Assembly: GCA_030549775.1 (NCBI GenBank)
Contig: CM060174.1
Span: 15,115,193-15,179,192, forward strand
DNA length: 64,000 nt
Direction of reading: 5' to 3'
Source: Tamarix chinensis
Lineage: Eukaryota > Streptophyta > Magnoliopsida > Caryophyllales > Tamaricaceae
The translations under genes were made by a program, and so were the position numbers. Under the pieces are notes generated by a model. The model had not been told where the DNA came from. It made no database searches and saw only the letters and a list, made by a program, of their open reading frames with translations. Shown here piece by piece: positions 12,451-24,621 of this stretch (the stretch's first letter is position 1; every line of letters begins with the position of its first letter).

Positions 12451-13493
12451 GGATTATTAAAGAATATGTGTGAAATGGACATATTATTAACGAGGATAAA
12501 GAATAAGTCACCAGAAAGTACTCAGGCCTTATCTTGTGTGTTATCGCATGTTACTTATATGATTGTGCTATGTGGTATGATTGTATGCTTGGCCTTGGCG
12601 CACCTACGCCTAGGGCTGTTGACGAACCGAATCAAGCCGAACCTTCTCTGGCTCAATTCGGCTCATTAAATGTTTTGGAAGGCTCGAGTTCGGCTCGAGC
12701 TCGAATCGAGTCAAGTATTTGAGGCTTGAGTTCGGCTCGAAAAAAGCTCGCGAGCTATTCGACTCGGTTTGTTAATTGAAAACAAACCAAATCGGCTCAG
12801 TTCGTTAGGCTTGGCTCGTGGCTCGATTTGTGGCTCAGTTTGGCTCGGTTCGTTTAATTTTAAACAAGCCAAACCGGCTCGGTTTGGTCGGCTCGATTTG
12901 TTCGGCTCGTTTATTAGAAAATTTAGCCGATTAAACCTGTAACTTTCAACAAAAATTAAATATCAAATAAAGACCTGTTTGGCTTGATTATAAATACTAA
13001 AATAAGACCATAGACCGTACAGTATCAAATCATTCATACAAAATATTCAAAGATTGTGCCTTCAACCCTGCATGCTTTTACAAAATAAAATAATTTATAT
13101 GTGTCCAAAATCATATTCTTCAATCCTTAATTCTAAATTCCAATATCCAGAATTATAGCAAATTTGCAACCTTCATCTCATCCAATCCATCATAAGCACT
13201 TCTACACCGAATCTCAAAATATGGCACCAAAATCCACTAACCTTCATATCTGCAAGGATAATTTTATGAATAAATAAGAGAACTAGATTAGTAATAGTTA
13301 TTTGAGAAAGACTTCAATCCCATAAGTTTTGATTATATTATACCTTAAATTTGATCAAAAAATATACCATATTATGGAAGATCTATGATCTTCATGCTTG
13401 GAGCATCTGCAACCTCTTATATTAAGAGAGCAACAATAATATATATATATGAATGATTAGAATTTAATTCCTAAAATTTCAAGAGATCAAAAA

Positions 13494-15551
13494 TTAATAA
13501 TGAAAACATAAAAATATTATTACCTTCTTCTTTAGCCCTTTTTTTGTACGAATCCAATCACCTGCACAAAGAAGTACTTCAACCGTATCAGTAGATAGTG
13601 CTCCTCTATACGGATCAATGACCCTTGACCCAGCACTAAAAGCAGCTTCTAAAGCAATTGTGGTGATAGGTATGGACAGGATATCAAGTGCCATTTGTGA
13701 TAAGATACGAAAATTTAAAGTGTTTGCCTTCCACCACTCCAAGGCACTAAAAGAAGATTCAGAATCATCATCACAAATAAATACAGTCTCCTCCAAGTAT
13801 ATATCTAACTCCGATTTTGTAGGAAGTTGTGTGCCAGATTGCCTAATGAATTGCTTAAATCCCATCCTTCCTAAACCTGCACCTTTCTTTTCCCCAGTAT
13901 TAAAAGAAGATGACCCTTCACCCATTTCAAATCCCACTAAAGATTTCTCCAAGTTACGTGTATGCTCTCAAGCATAATCATCAAATATAACTCGTAAAGT
14001 ATCACGAACTAGCCAAATATGCCTGTCAGCTTCATCATGACTAAAAATATTGGGAAATGTATATTCGACCAAATACAACTTACATCTAGGGTCTAAAACA
14101 GCCGCAATAGCCATTAATAAATTACACTCACCCCAATATTTATCAAATTTTTCTTTCATGACTAAAGTCATCCTTTGAATAAATGGTTCTTCAGAACAAG
14201 CCTTCTCATCTAATACTGCTTTAATTCTCCATACCTCAGGATGATACATATTTGTTGTTGGATACTCACTTCCAGAAATTATATTTGTTACCTCACTAAA
14301 AACCTCCAAAAATTCACATACTATTTTAGCTTGTCTCCATTCTTCAACAAAAGGGGCCCATTTATATGATGGATCTTGCTCTGCATATCTTGGAAACACA
14401 TCCTTAAATTCTAATGCAGCAGATAACATAGCATGCACAGAATTCCAACGTGTGCAAACATCTAGAATCAACTTTTTTGCAGGCAATTTTAGATATCTAG
14501 CAATCTCACTGAATTTCATCAAACGGGCATCAGAATCAGACAAATACTTCACACTTGTGCGAATATTAGAGATAACATTACTGATCTCCTTATAACCATG
14601 TTGCACCAACAGATTCACAATATGAGCACAGCATCGAACATGAAATATTTTTCCAGCAAAAGAAAGCTTCTTCATCAAACTAAAATGATCTTTCAAATGC
14701 CTTACACAAACATCATTTGCACTACAATTATCCACCATAATAGTTCTCACTTTATCTTCAATTTCCCATTCCACCAAACAGCCACATAAAGCATTGTATA
14801 TATTTAATCCACTACTAGGAGGAGGTAAGTGAAAAAAATTCAAAACATGCTTTTGAAGATTCCAATTACTATTAATTAAGTGGGTTTAGACATTAGATTT
14901 CCAAAGATATGTTGTTATGCTAATCTTATTAGCATCTTTCAGAATATTTTTCACCTTCTTCTTTTCAAATTCATACACAGTAAAACAAGCATCCTTAGCA
15001 GCATGACGAGTAATCCGCTGATACTTATCAGAGATGGCCCAAAGAAATTCATTAAACCCTACATGTTCCATCATATTAAATGGATATTCATGCATGAGTA
15101 TCATATGAGCGCACTTTTCCATCACCCTTTCATGATCATATCTAAACACATGAGCAACACTAATACCAGTGGACTTAGAAAGAGACAATACCCTTTGTTT
15201 TTTTTATGGCCGACTAGTACATCGCTCCAAATGTCTGATAAAATGACTGGTTATGCCCCCAGGAAGAATTGATAGATGTTTACCACAATGCTTGCATTGG
15301 GCCTTTTTGGTCCCATTTTTTAAAGTAACCACTTCATACTCTTCCCAAACATGTGAAGTTTTCCTGCGAGCCTTCTTCATTATTGCACACTCATCATCAT
15401 CATTTTTATTTTCATTATTCACCTCCTGCTCCTCATTAATCTGCTCATCAACATCTTCATCAAGCTTATTGATCGGCTCAAAATATTCTCTTCATCACGA
15501 TCACTAATGTAAGTATCTCTGGGAACTTCAAATATATTAGGGTCATCTGCC
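13494..15551 (-). pseudogene. hAT transposase, inactivated
   Basis: In minus-strand order: a start MADDPNIF at 15551; after one frameshift, a BED-type zinc finger (CKHCGKHL ... HFIRHLERC, about 15300-15215); an RNase-H-like core with ISITTYLWKS (about 14890-14920), IMVDNCSAND (about 14725-14755), the hAT-typical CCAHIVNLL and CTRWNSVHAML; and a C-terminal hAT dimerisation domain (LDIYLEE ... EWWKAN ... SIPITTIALEAAFSAG ... RGAL, about 13580-13810). In-frame stops are TAA at 15204-15206, TAA at 14886-14888 and TGA at 13968-13970. From 15422 downward the frame is otherwise constant. Family knowledge puts a catalytic Asp where TTYLW has Tyr (normally TTDLW-like); the second Asp in VDNCSAND is kept. 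The enzyme is therefore dead in several independent ways. Confidence 0.92.
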
Positions 15552-17239
15552 ATTTTTGGGCTTCTTGTTGATGTAGATGGCGATGATACAGGAGATGAAG
15601 ATCCTTGTTTAGAAGAAAAATCAAAGTTACCAAATTTGACATAATTATAAGTTTGAACTAAAAACAGCAAAAAAAACCACAAGGTAGTAGACTAGCAGTA
15701 GGTAGCAGCAAAAATAACACATAAAACTATGAATAATTAATAAACACCACCATGGTTTTTTATTTGTTTTTTTAATCAAAATAAAACATCATTATAAAAC
15801 AAAGAATATATGGGAAAATTTTAAAGTTCAAAATTCCAAGTTGAGTAAAAAGGAAAATAAAAAGTTACATGTGTGATGTATTAATATGTACAAATAAAAA
15901 CTTGATAACAAATAAAATTGAGGGAAAAATGTAAAATGCTAACCTTCAAATTCATAATATAGAAATCATTTTTGATAAACTTCAACAAATATAACATATG
16001 TGGCTTTTAAGAATAACGTAATAACAAAATTGTTCATCATAACAAAATTATTAGAAAAGATCATGCTAACAAAATGAAAAAGTACAATAAAATAATAATG
16101 CTATTGCTCAATTTAAAAACATAAAATTAAACAAAATATTTATAAAATAATGTAGTAGAAAAGAATCAAAAGATGCTGCTAGCTAGTAGCTACTGACCAA
16201 GTGTTTTATTGATATTTTCAATTACAAGAGCTTGAAAACATCTCCAAACATCTCCAACCTGAAATTTCAAATACAACGCTTGTAACTTCCAAAGAGGAAT
16301 ACAGTTAAACAAGATAAAACCTGATAGATCAAATTTTGGATTGCTTACTCTCTCAAACCAAGCATTCCACCCAAATACAATTAGGATCATTTCAACTACT
16401 TCTATAAATTTAATTTTAGAAAAACAACTATACAATAACCAATTTCATAATCTCACTTGAAATCTAGGGTTTTAGGCCCAAAAATACAATTCGGTTGAAT
16501 TCTATTAATTTAATCAAATTGAATATTTAGAAATGCAATTAAACACATTTTATAACATATCAAATAATCAATTGCTCAAAACCAATAAAAGAAATACACA
16601 ATTGAGCACAATTAGGGTTTTTGAGCCCGGAACGCAAATCCGATCAATTCTTGCTAGAATATATGAATTAACGATTCAAAAATGTAATTAAATGTATTCT
16701 AATGTAAATTATATAGTCAATTGAATAAAACAACCCGATTACACAATCCAATTTAATCTCGTAAGAGTTTTAACCTAAAAATCCAATTTCGATCAATTAC
16801 ACACAATTTGCCCAAATCAACACTTCCGATATGAAATTAAATACATTTCAAATGATATTATAAAATCAATTGAGCGGAACGACTCATTTATATGACCCAA
16901 TTTCATTACATCCGAATTTTGACCTAGGAATCAAATTTCGATAAAACCTCCGTAAATTTCTCAAATTGACAGTTCTAATATGAAATTTGATACATTATTA
17001 AACATACTGTATAATCAATTTACCTAAAATAGCTAAATCGGACGAATCCGAAAAATTCGGGCAAAACCCGACCAAAAATCCAATTTTTCCAAAATTCCAG
17101 CATAACCATACAATTAACTATCCAAATCATTCTCGCAGCACATATATACATAACCAAACCATTAATTTAGCTTATCACAAGCTAAATCATACTCAATTAC
17201 ACAAATTAATATTAGGGTTTTTCAAAAAAATTATACCAC

Positions 17240-17870
17240 ACGAAAATCAACGAATCGAGGCAAGGGAAGGCCGGGGAAGCTTCGTCAAAGGCTCGGGTGG
17301 CTCGCCGGTGTTTAGAGCTGCTCGCCGGAGCCGAACGGTGGCGCAACTAGTGCGGCACGTCGCTGTCAGCTACTGCTGTCGCCGGCTGCTGCCGCCTGCT
17401 GTTGATGTGCGTCGCTCGTGGTGGCTGTCGCCCGACGAAGGAGGAGCAGGGAGGAGGAGGCTGGTTGCTGGAGTAGAGGGCAAGGGAGAAGGGGGAGGTG
17501 ATGGAGGCTGGGGCTGGCTAGGTGACTGTCGGGGAGTCGAGACTCGAGAGTCAGGGGGTCGAGGTCCTCGCCGGGGAGTCGGGGAGACAGGGACTCGAGA
17601 GTCGAGAGTCGGGGGGAGTGGGAGTGTGGGAGTCGGGGGTCGGGGACGACGGGGAGGAGCCAAACCAGTGGTGAGTAGGGTCGGCTGTTCACAGAATCAC
17701 AGTGTTGACTATTGAGTCTTGAGTCTTGACGATGGGGACTTGGGGACGGGAATTCAAAACAAAAAATCCCGCTGGGCGCTGATGGTGACTGCCTGTTGCT
17801 GAATCAGCTTGAAAGCCCCGCAGGGTTCGTCTTGCCCGGTTCCAACGATTCAGCGGTCCAAGTCTAACCG
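17240..17870. other. GC-rich interval inside the hAT element
   Basis: A sharp rise in G+C inside an otherwise AT-rich transposon, with tandem 'gtcgagactcgagag'-like words around 17530-17630. ORFs are open on both strands (17308-17715 plus; 17366-17692 minus) but have no recognisable domain. It lies about 1.7 kb upstream of the transposase start, so it may be the element's promoter or untranslated leader. Function not established. Confidence 0.35.
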
Positions 17871-18723
17871 GTTAAATTATAAAAATTATTTTTATTAAAT
17901 AAAAAACTTATAAGAATTATTTTTATTAAAAAAAGACTTAAATTATGAGAATTATTTGTAAAAAAATAATTGGTTCTTTTTAACTTAATTTTATATTTGT
18001 ATATATTCTCAAAATTTATTTGATAAACGAGCAAACGAGCCGAATTCGAGTCGGGTTCGAATCAAGCCGGTTTGCGAGCTAACGAGCCGAGTCAACCTAG
18101 GCTTGAGTTTGGCTTGTTAAATAAACGAGCCTAAGATCGAGGCTTGGATTTGATTTGTTTATCTAGTCAAGCGAGCCGAGTCGAGCCGGCTCGCGAGCCG
18201 GCTTGATTTTTCAACAACCCTACCTACGCCCTTACTCAGTATTGGACCCGTACTGATACTACCTTGATTGACTGGGTCCTGTGATGATCCACCCATAGTG
18301 GGGAGCAGACCTCCAATGCAGGTTTGATCGGTTACTAATTTGGGGTGGAAGGCTTGGCATGAGTGAGTAGGCGATCCGGATATTGGTCCCTTGGGATCTG
18401 TTTTATTTAGCTATATTTTGTACTACGCTTCCTATTTCGAAACCGTACTCTTAATTTGTATTCCTAAACGATATTTAACTGTTGTTGACTCGTGTTTTCG
18501 AGAGTGATCTATGTTAACTATGAACCCATGTTTTGATGATTCTTACTTAACGATTGTTTAGTTTAGCCTTAGCACTTGGTATCGGGACGGTATGAGTGAA
18601 CCAATCTGGTACTAAGTGTGGCGGTAATACTCCCAAGTTTACGATTTTAACTCTTTCGCTTCCGCTAAACCCTTTGATTTAAACGAAATTTTTTAGTAGT
18701 AAATTTGGGGGTGTTACAGGAAG

Positions 18724-19131
18724 ACCCGAAGGAGGAAAAAAGGAAAAGAAAAGAAAGAAGAAAAAGGAGAAAAATGGAGAAAGAAAAGGAAATAGGAAAA
18801 TAGGGAAAATAATTTAATTTAATTTAATTTATAAAATAATAAAATGTAATATTTTTGATAAATTATTTAATTTAATAATTTAATTCAATATAATTTAATA
18901 TATTGGTTCAAAAAGGATAATTTTAGTAAAATATTAGTTGAAAAAATATTTAAATAAAAATAATATGATAAAATAACAAAATATTTATTTTTAATTTATT
19001 AAATACTTCTATCCAAATTTATATACTCAAAAAACCATAAAATAAGTAAACTAAATAATTTTAAAAGCCAATTTATTTCAAATAAAACCTATTTATTAAA
19101 TTATAGGTTTTTAAAATTTTGAGGAATTATA
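18724..19131 (-). mobile_element. 5' end of a minus-oriented long LTR (continues at 8035)
   Basis: Read on the minus strand from about 19131 it starts TATAATTCCTCAAAATTTT, a degraded form of TGTAACACCCCAAAATTTT. It passes through AT-rich sequence into a CT-rich tract (18790-18724). The tract runs into the 5-bp duplication and resumes at 8035 on the other side of the solo LTR. Confidence 0.55.
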
Positions 19132-20004
19132 GAAAATCACATGAGAATAGGGGAGATGGATTGGTCTATGTGGTTGCTAAATCAGGGGGAAAGAAAGGGA
19201 GAAAAATAGCCTGTCAAAGGCGCGTAACCGACAGCGAAAACTAGGGACGAACAGCGGTGCAGGTGTAGGTTGTCAACAGTAGAAAGGAGGAAGGAAGAAG
19301 AAGAAAGAAATGTAGGGGCGAACCGACGATTTGGGAAAAAAAAGAAAAGAAAAGGGAAGGTAGATCGGGCCTGATGATGCAGGTTAAATTTTTTTAACCA
19401 AACGCGGCGTTCCGGGGAAATAAGGGAGGAGGAGCGGCATTTTAGAGTCGGGCCACACTGAAGGTAGAAAAGAAAGAAATGGGCCACGGTAGGAAGAAAT
19501 AAAATGGGTCGCGGCCAGGCCCAACTCGGGGGAGGGGAGGAAGAAAAAGAGAAGAAGAAGAAAGAAAAAGAAAGAAAAAGAAAGAAAAAGAAAGGAAAAG
19601 GAAGAAAAAAAGGAAAAAAAGAAAAGGGGAAAAGGAAAAATAATGGATTAGGTTAATTAAATTAATTGGGATATTTTAGATATTTAAAAATAATAATATT
19701 TAAATCCTTTTTTAGGCTAATTTAAGATTTTTAAAAGGTTTTTCATAAATTCCATTTTAATTAGAAAAACATCCTAATTTTATTCAATTAAATTATATAT
19801 AAAATTAATATTAATTTAGAACTATTTTCTCCTTCTTATTTTAAATAAAATAATTTATTTAATTAATTTTCAAAATAAAATCCTTAATTAACTAAAATAC
19901 CAAATTAATTCCTTTTTATTTTAATAAAAATAATGTATTTAATAAATTTCTAAATAAATCCTTAATTAGAAATAATTATTAAAATTAGGTTTCGTGGTAT
20001 TTCA
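19132..20004 (-). mobile_element. 5' portion of another minus-oriented long LTR
   Basis: Minus-strand reading begins TGAAATACCACG at 20004, close to TGAAATACCCC at 8036. It has the same order of parts: AT-rich block, CT-rich tract (19530-19640), then a short 'aaacgcggcgttccgg' word near 19400 also found at 40430. It is truncated at about 19132 against the next LTR fragment, which suggests nested insertion. Confidence 0.6.
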
Positions 20005-21723
20005 AGTACGTGGGACAGTATAAGGGTACATAGGAGACCTATCTTGGGTTTGGAAGAAAACCTTAATTTGATAAGGTGATAAAAAGAAGAAATAAATGGG
20101 GGTGAGTGGAGTGATGAGGATGGAAATTATCATGTGAGGGATGAGCATGGAAAGGTAAGAGTGGAAGGTGAAAAATGGAGGAGTGACATGTGGAAATGAG
20201 GATACTAGGGTTTGACGTGGCCAGCTAGGGTTTGTTGTGGTTACCTAGGGTTTCATGGTCACACGTGTACTTGGGAAGTAAAGTGAGATGATGAAGGTCA
20301 AATACAGGAGTTGTGATGTGTGGGGTGTTAAAATAGTTTGGATTGTGTGAGGTGGAGAAGGATGGGCTACATGGGCCCAAATTAGGGTTTCTAGAGAAAA
20401 CCCTAAAGTGAGGGAGTGACTGGACTTGGAGGTGTATAGTAGTGAGCCTTAACCCATACAGTTAGGATTTGGGCCCTAGTGTGAGTTAGGGTAAGGAGGA
20501 AAAGATATTGGGACAATTTAGGAGGTGCATGAATCTCATGATATGGGACAGGTCCTTTTGGAGGATAAGTATAGAGGGAGTTAGTCATGCATATCCAGGA
20601 TGAAACTTCTGAATAAGACACTGTAATACATTAATCATGTAAAGTGGAAGATTATTGATCCGTCCAGACCGATCCACTAGCATATAATAGTAGTTAGGGC
20701 GTTCTGCCCTATAAGTGAACGATCCACCGGATATAATAGTGGTTTAGGTACATTTTGCCCTATAAGTGACCACTCCACCAGCTAAAATAGTGGGGGATCC
20801 TGAGCTTAATAAACCAAACCCTCAGTTTGCTAAGACACATAAAAGATACTTAGTACTTATAGTGGAACACCATGCGAGTAGAGGCAAGACCGATCCACCG
20901 ACATATAATAGTGGTTAGGGTGTTCTATCCTATAAGTGATTGATCCACCGGCTATAATAGTGGTTAGGTGTGTATTTCCCTATAAGTGACCGGTCCACCG
21001 GCTATAATAGTGGGGTTTCTGTACTTACATGTATTGATAAAAAGCATGGTGTGAAATGAGTACTGATCAGAGATTAAATAATTAATTTTTCCTGATTATA
21101 ATTTGGCCTTTATTTATTTATCTGAAGTGATCATATGTTATTGTATTATCATGCTTGGATTGTGTGCTTTTGTATATTGGCCTTAGTTCACGGTTACCTT
21201 ACTCAGTACGTAGTTTACTGACCACCCGTTGTATGGGTGTTACTCATTCCCATGAGTAGAAGGCCCTTCTGATGTTGTGCAAGTTGGTGATACTTATTCC
21301 GATGCCTTTGATGTTCATAAGGCATCAGGTGGGGCTGAGTGCTGAGTATGGACTTGGTACAAGGATCGGGAGTGGCATGGCCAGATTTCCCTTTTATAAC
21401 CTTCTACTTTGTTTTGAGTTTCCTAGACTTAACTTTTATTATTTGTAAAATTATTTCCTCTTAAGGAACTTTGACTGTGTATGCTAAATTATGACTCTTT
21501 GACTTCGCACTTTAAATTCTATCTTATAATTATTTAATGCTTATTTGAATTCTTATTTAAATTTGATTATGATGATTATTAAATATCTTTTAGCCTTGTA
21601 TTTAGTAAGAGAACGAACGTGGGTCGGGCTCATACTAATCACAGCAGTAACATTCCCGAAATTTACAAGTTCTAATTTATTTACTTCCGTTTTTAAAAAA
21701 TTAGTGAATTTTGGGGTGTTACG
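20005..21723 (+). mobile_element. 3' part of a plus-oriented long LTR
   Basis: Starts in a mid-LTR block related to 10995-11480 ('agtacgt', 'agagacct', 'ggccagctagggtttg'). It continues through the 'gatccaccggctataatag' array (20650-21020) and the conserved 3' block, and ends TTTTGGGGTGTTACG at 21723 (CA changed to CG). The 5' half is missing and replaced by the inverted fragments to the left. Confidence 0.65.
20650..21020 (+). repeat. LTR motif array 'ccaccggctataatagtgg', diverged copy
   Basis: About six imperfect copies of the small unit described at 11880-12450, in two groups separated by 'gatacttagtacttatagtg'. Many CpG positions are changed, consistent with an older copy. Confidence 0.75.
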
Positions 21724-21894
21724 TGCATTACAACAATATGCAGAGCACCTTTTAAGGAATGCTTACTCATTAAATAGATGAATATGTGCTCATTGGAGAA
21801 TCAACAATTCCCAAATGCCTAAGATATTTTTTTTTCAAAATATGATTGAGTTATTTATTTCCCAATACTTAAGAATATTGAATGTCGATGGTGT

Positions 21895-22600
21895 CCAATG
21901 CCTCCTTAAAATGGGTAAAAGACGTGATTTTTATAGTATGATAGGAAATATTGATTGTACGCATTAGAAGTGGAGAATCATCCTGTTGCATGGAAATGTC
22001 AATTTTTTCATGGTAACCTTAATGCCCTAGTAATCATGTTAGAGATCATCCCTTCCTAAGATTTTTGAATATGGCATGCATTTGTGGGATTTTTTTGGGA
22101 TCAAATGATGATTTTAATAAATTTTTTAGTTTTTTACTAATATTCATTGACATATAATGAAGAATAGATGTGAGAATTTCATTATACAATGAAAACATGG
22201 AATATCATATAGAACATTAGCATATTACACATATATAGAGTGGGAAATATTTTTCAAAACCATATCCCTTGCTCGAGCATCGAAGATAAAATTGTTCATG
22301 AGAAAAGATATTGAACATATATTTGAAGTGCTACAAGGATGTTTTGCAACAGTTCATGTTATGCCACACGTTTGGGAGAGGGAAATAACAAAGTAGATAA
22401 CATGTGTGTGCATCATGTTATATAATATTATGGTTGATAATGATCGTGATATACATTTATGTGAGTTCTCTTTGAATATTTTTCAGAAAACTAATAATAA
22501 TGTACCACCTCCTATGGTTAATTACGACTCAATAATATATATAAGCTCATATCTTCAAAAAACTATTGTAGTTTGTAATCATGTTGTGTAGCACTAGTTT
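21895..22600 (+). pseudogene. PIF/Harbinger-type transposase relic
   Basis: Conceptual translation across frames gives DGVQCLLKMGKRRDFYSM, then IGNIDCTH-stop-KW, and further on IWHAF. The last open piece (22406-22591) contains CIMLYNIMVDNDRDIH. These line up in order with the plant Harbinger nuclease domain (a ...GxIDCxHW.W... block, a ...IWHAFFG... block and a C-terminal CxxLHNMIVxDE block). Stops interrupt every part. It starts just after an LTR end at 21723. No TIRs were identified. Family assignment is from motif memory. Confidence 0.6.
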
Positions 22601-22639
22601 AAATCTGCCTTAGTGGAAGAAGTGTGACAAGATTATGTT

Positions 22640-23488
22640 GCTAGTAATTAAAGTGTGCAATCATATTAGTTTTATATGTTCTAATAGTTATATATTATTC
22701 AGTTCTATCATATTAGTGCTTGTGTTGTATTGGCTTATGGTATATTAGTGGTTATTGTTGTGTTGAACTAGATGTGACTATCATTATTAGAGTATGTTAT
22801 ATTTGTATTTTTATTCAAATATTTATGCAATATTAAAATATGTTTTATTTGTTTTATATGTTTTATCAATTAATAGTGCTATAGTATAATTAATCAAAAA
22901 AATTATATATGGTTATTTTTAAAATTATTAAAATCCTAATTTATTATAATCTTAAAAAATCTAAGTATAAAAATGATTTCTAAAACAAATCATAAATTTA
23001 TATTCAATTAAAATTAATTATATGAAAATTTTAATTAGTATATATTGATTAAAATCATTTAAAGGTTAAATAAATTAAAATGGAATAATTAATGGTATAA
23101 TTGATAAAAGAGGAGTAGATGATTAAATTTAGTACTATTGGTTTAGAGGGGATAATTATATGTAGTTGAAATTGAGAAATATAGAAGAAGGTTGAAAAAA
23201 GAATGACTGACGATATAATTTTAGATATTAAATTTGCAACATTGATGTTACTGCTCTTAAAGATAAATAATTAAAATATTTACCTAAAAATATTATATAG
23301 CATATATTACTTCATGTACAATCTTTACTTCAGTACCTAATATATGAACTAGAACTTAAGTGTGCTTTTACTTTTGGATAATCAAATTTTATTTTTCATC
23401 TCCAATTTCTTAGGAAAACAAGAAGATAATTTTTCATAAAACAAAAAAATGTATTAATATATCTCTATTATGATACTAATTTTTAAAT
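22640..23488. other. AT-rich spacer
   Basis: About 850 bp of strongly AT-rich sequence with no coding or RNA signal and no clear LTR landmark. Confidence 0.5.
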
Positions 23489-23790
23489 ATACAAATTAGA
23501 ACATGTACACATGTTATTGTAGATCAGATGATAACAATGATAAAAATAACAACAACAACAACAACAAAACTATGTTATTAATTTTAATAATATTATTATG
23601 TTGTTATTTATAATGATGATAATAATGATAATATACAAATTAGAACATGTACACATGTTATTGTAGATCAGATGATAACAATGATAAAAATAACAACAAC
23701 AATAACAACAACAACAACAACAAAACTATGTTATTAATTTTAATAATATTATTATGTTGTTATTTATAATGATGATAATAATGATAATAT
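23489..23790. repeat. Tandem duplication, period 144 bp
   Basis: The block beginning 'atacaaattagaacatgtac' at 23489 recurs nearly unchanged at 23633. The second copy has a longer 'aacaacaac' run. Each copy ends in ATT/AAT-rich microsatellite. The near identity suggests a recent slippage or unequal exchange event. Confidence 0.85.
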
Positions 23791-24580
23791 AAATAATACT
23801 ATTATTAATAATAAACATATTATTACTAATAATAATAATGATATTATTATTATTATTATTATTATCATTAACGAGCATAATAATAACATTACTAATATTA
23901 ATATTAATCTGAAGGATAATTAAGATAATAATAATAGTGATCAAAATAATTATATAAATAAGAATAATAATAAAGTGATGAAATTATCATCATCATTATT
24001 ACTCATATTATTTATATTAATAAAATTATTATTATTATTATTACTCTAATAATAATAATAATATAATTATTAATGTCAATAACAATAATATTAATATTAA
24101 TAGAATTATTATTGACCTTTTTATTATTATTATTAACAAATGGTAATAATAACATTAATAAAAAATTATTATTAATATTATTTTGATTTTTCTTTTAATA
24201 ATAAGAATAATTAAATAATTAATATTACTTTTATCAATATTAATATCTTTAATAATAATATAGTTATTATTAAAATATTAATACTTAATTATTATTATTA
24301 ATGAAAATAATAATTATATTAATTTAATTGATATTATTTTATTATCATTAATATTAGTAATAGTATTAATATTCACTATAATAATAATAATAATATGAAC
24401 AAATGTTATTATTAATAATATTTTTATAATTAGTGCTAGCAATAATAAAAATATTATCATTAATATTACTTTCATTTTTATTAGTATTAATATTAAATAT
24501 ATTAATAAAATAATAATCATTATATTAATATTTTTTATATTAGTAGTGATAGCAGCGATAATGGCAGAGACAACTTTATT

Positions 24581-24620
<40 letters not shown>
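23790..24620. repeat. ATT/AAT-rich low-complexity tract ending in (ATC)n
   Basis: Dominated by short runs of 'aat', 'att' and 'tta', with a clean (ATC)n run at about 24581-24617. It resembles the TTA-rich zone seen inside the forward LTRs (4570-4800, 9560-9790). It is a plausible left continuation of the minus-oriented LTR whose other part starts at 39387. ORFs rich in Ile/Asn are shadows. Confidence 0.6.

Positions 24621-24621
<1 letters not shown>

Larger units (their letters stand above)
12611..18222 (-). mobile_element. hAT-superfamily DNA transposon, 5612 bp, with TIRs and 8-bp target duplication
   Basis: The 8-bp word cctacgcc flanks both ends (12603-12610 and 18223-18230). The left terminus reads TAGGGCTGTTGA and the reverse complement of the right terminus reads TAGGGTTGTTGA. 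About 230-350 bp at each end is packed with GGCTCG / CGAGCC words in both directions, the subterminal repeats expected for hAT transposase binding. The homologous LTR at about 6820 lacks the insertion and shows the empty site. The broken transposase lies on the minus strand (13494-15551). Positions 15700-17230 are AT-rich noncoding sequence; 17240-17870 is GC-rich and could be the upstream or promoter region of the transposase gene. Confidence 0.95.
8036..18718 (+). mobile_element. Solo LTR of about 5.06 kb with 5-bp target duplication, interrupted by a hAT element
   Basis: The left end reads TGAAATACCCC and the right end GGGGGTGTTACA (TG...CA). The 5 bases on both sides are identical: ggaag at 8031-8035 and 18719-18723. 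Subtracting the hAT insertion and its 8-bp duplication leaves about 5063 bp. Order inside: AT-rich 5' part (8036-8340), CT-rich tract (8340-8460), GC-rich leader (8640-9530), a TTA-rich stretch (9560-9790), a conserved mid part (10440-11880), a two-tier repeat (11880-12440) and the conserved 3' block (18231-18718). No internal retrotransposon region or second LTR is attached, so this is a solo LTR from LTR-LTR recombination. End sequences of this kind are known in Ty3/gypsy Tekay/Del elements; without pol that lineage is only a suggestion. Confidence 0.85.

Noticed and set aside
17308..17715. 135-codon G-rich ORF with overlapping ORFs on the other strand
   Set aside because: GC-rich low-complexity part of the hAT element; no recognisable protein.
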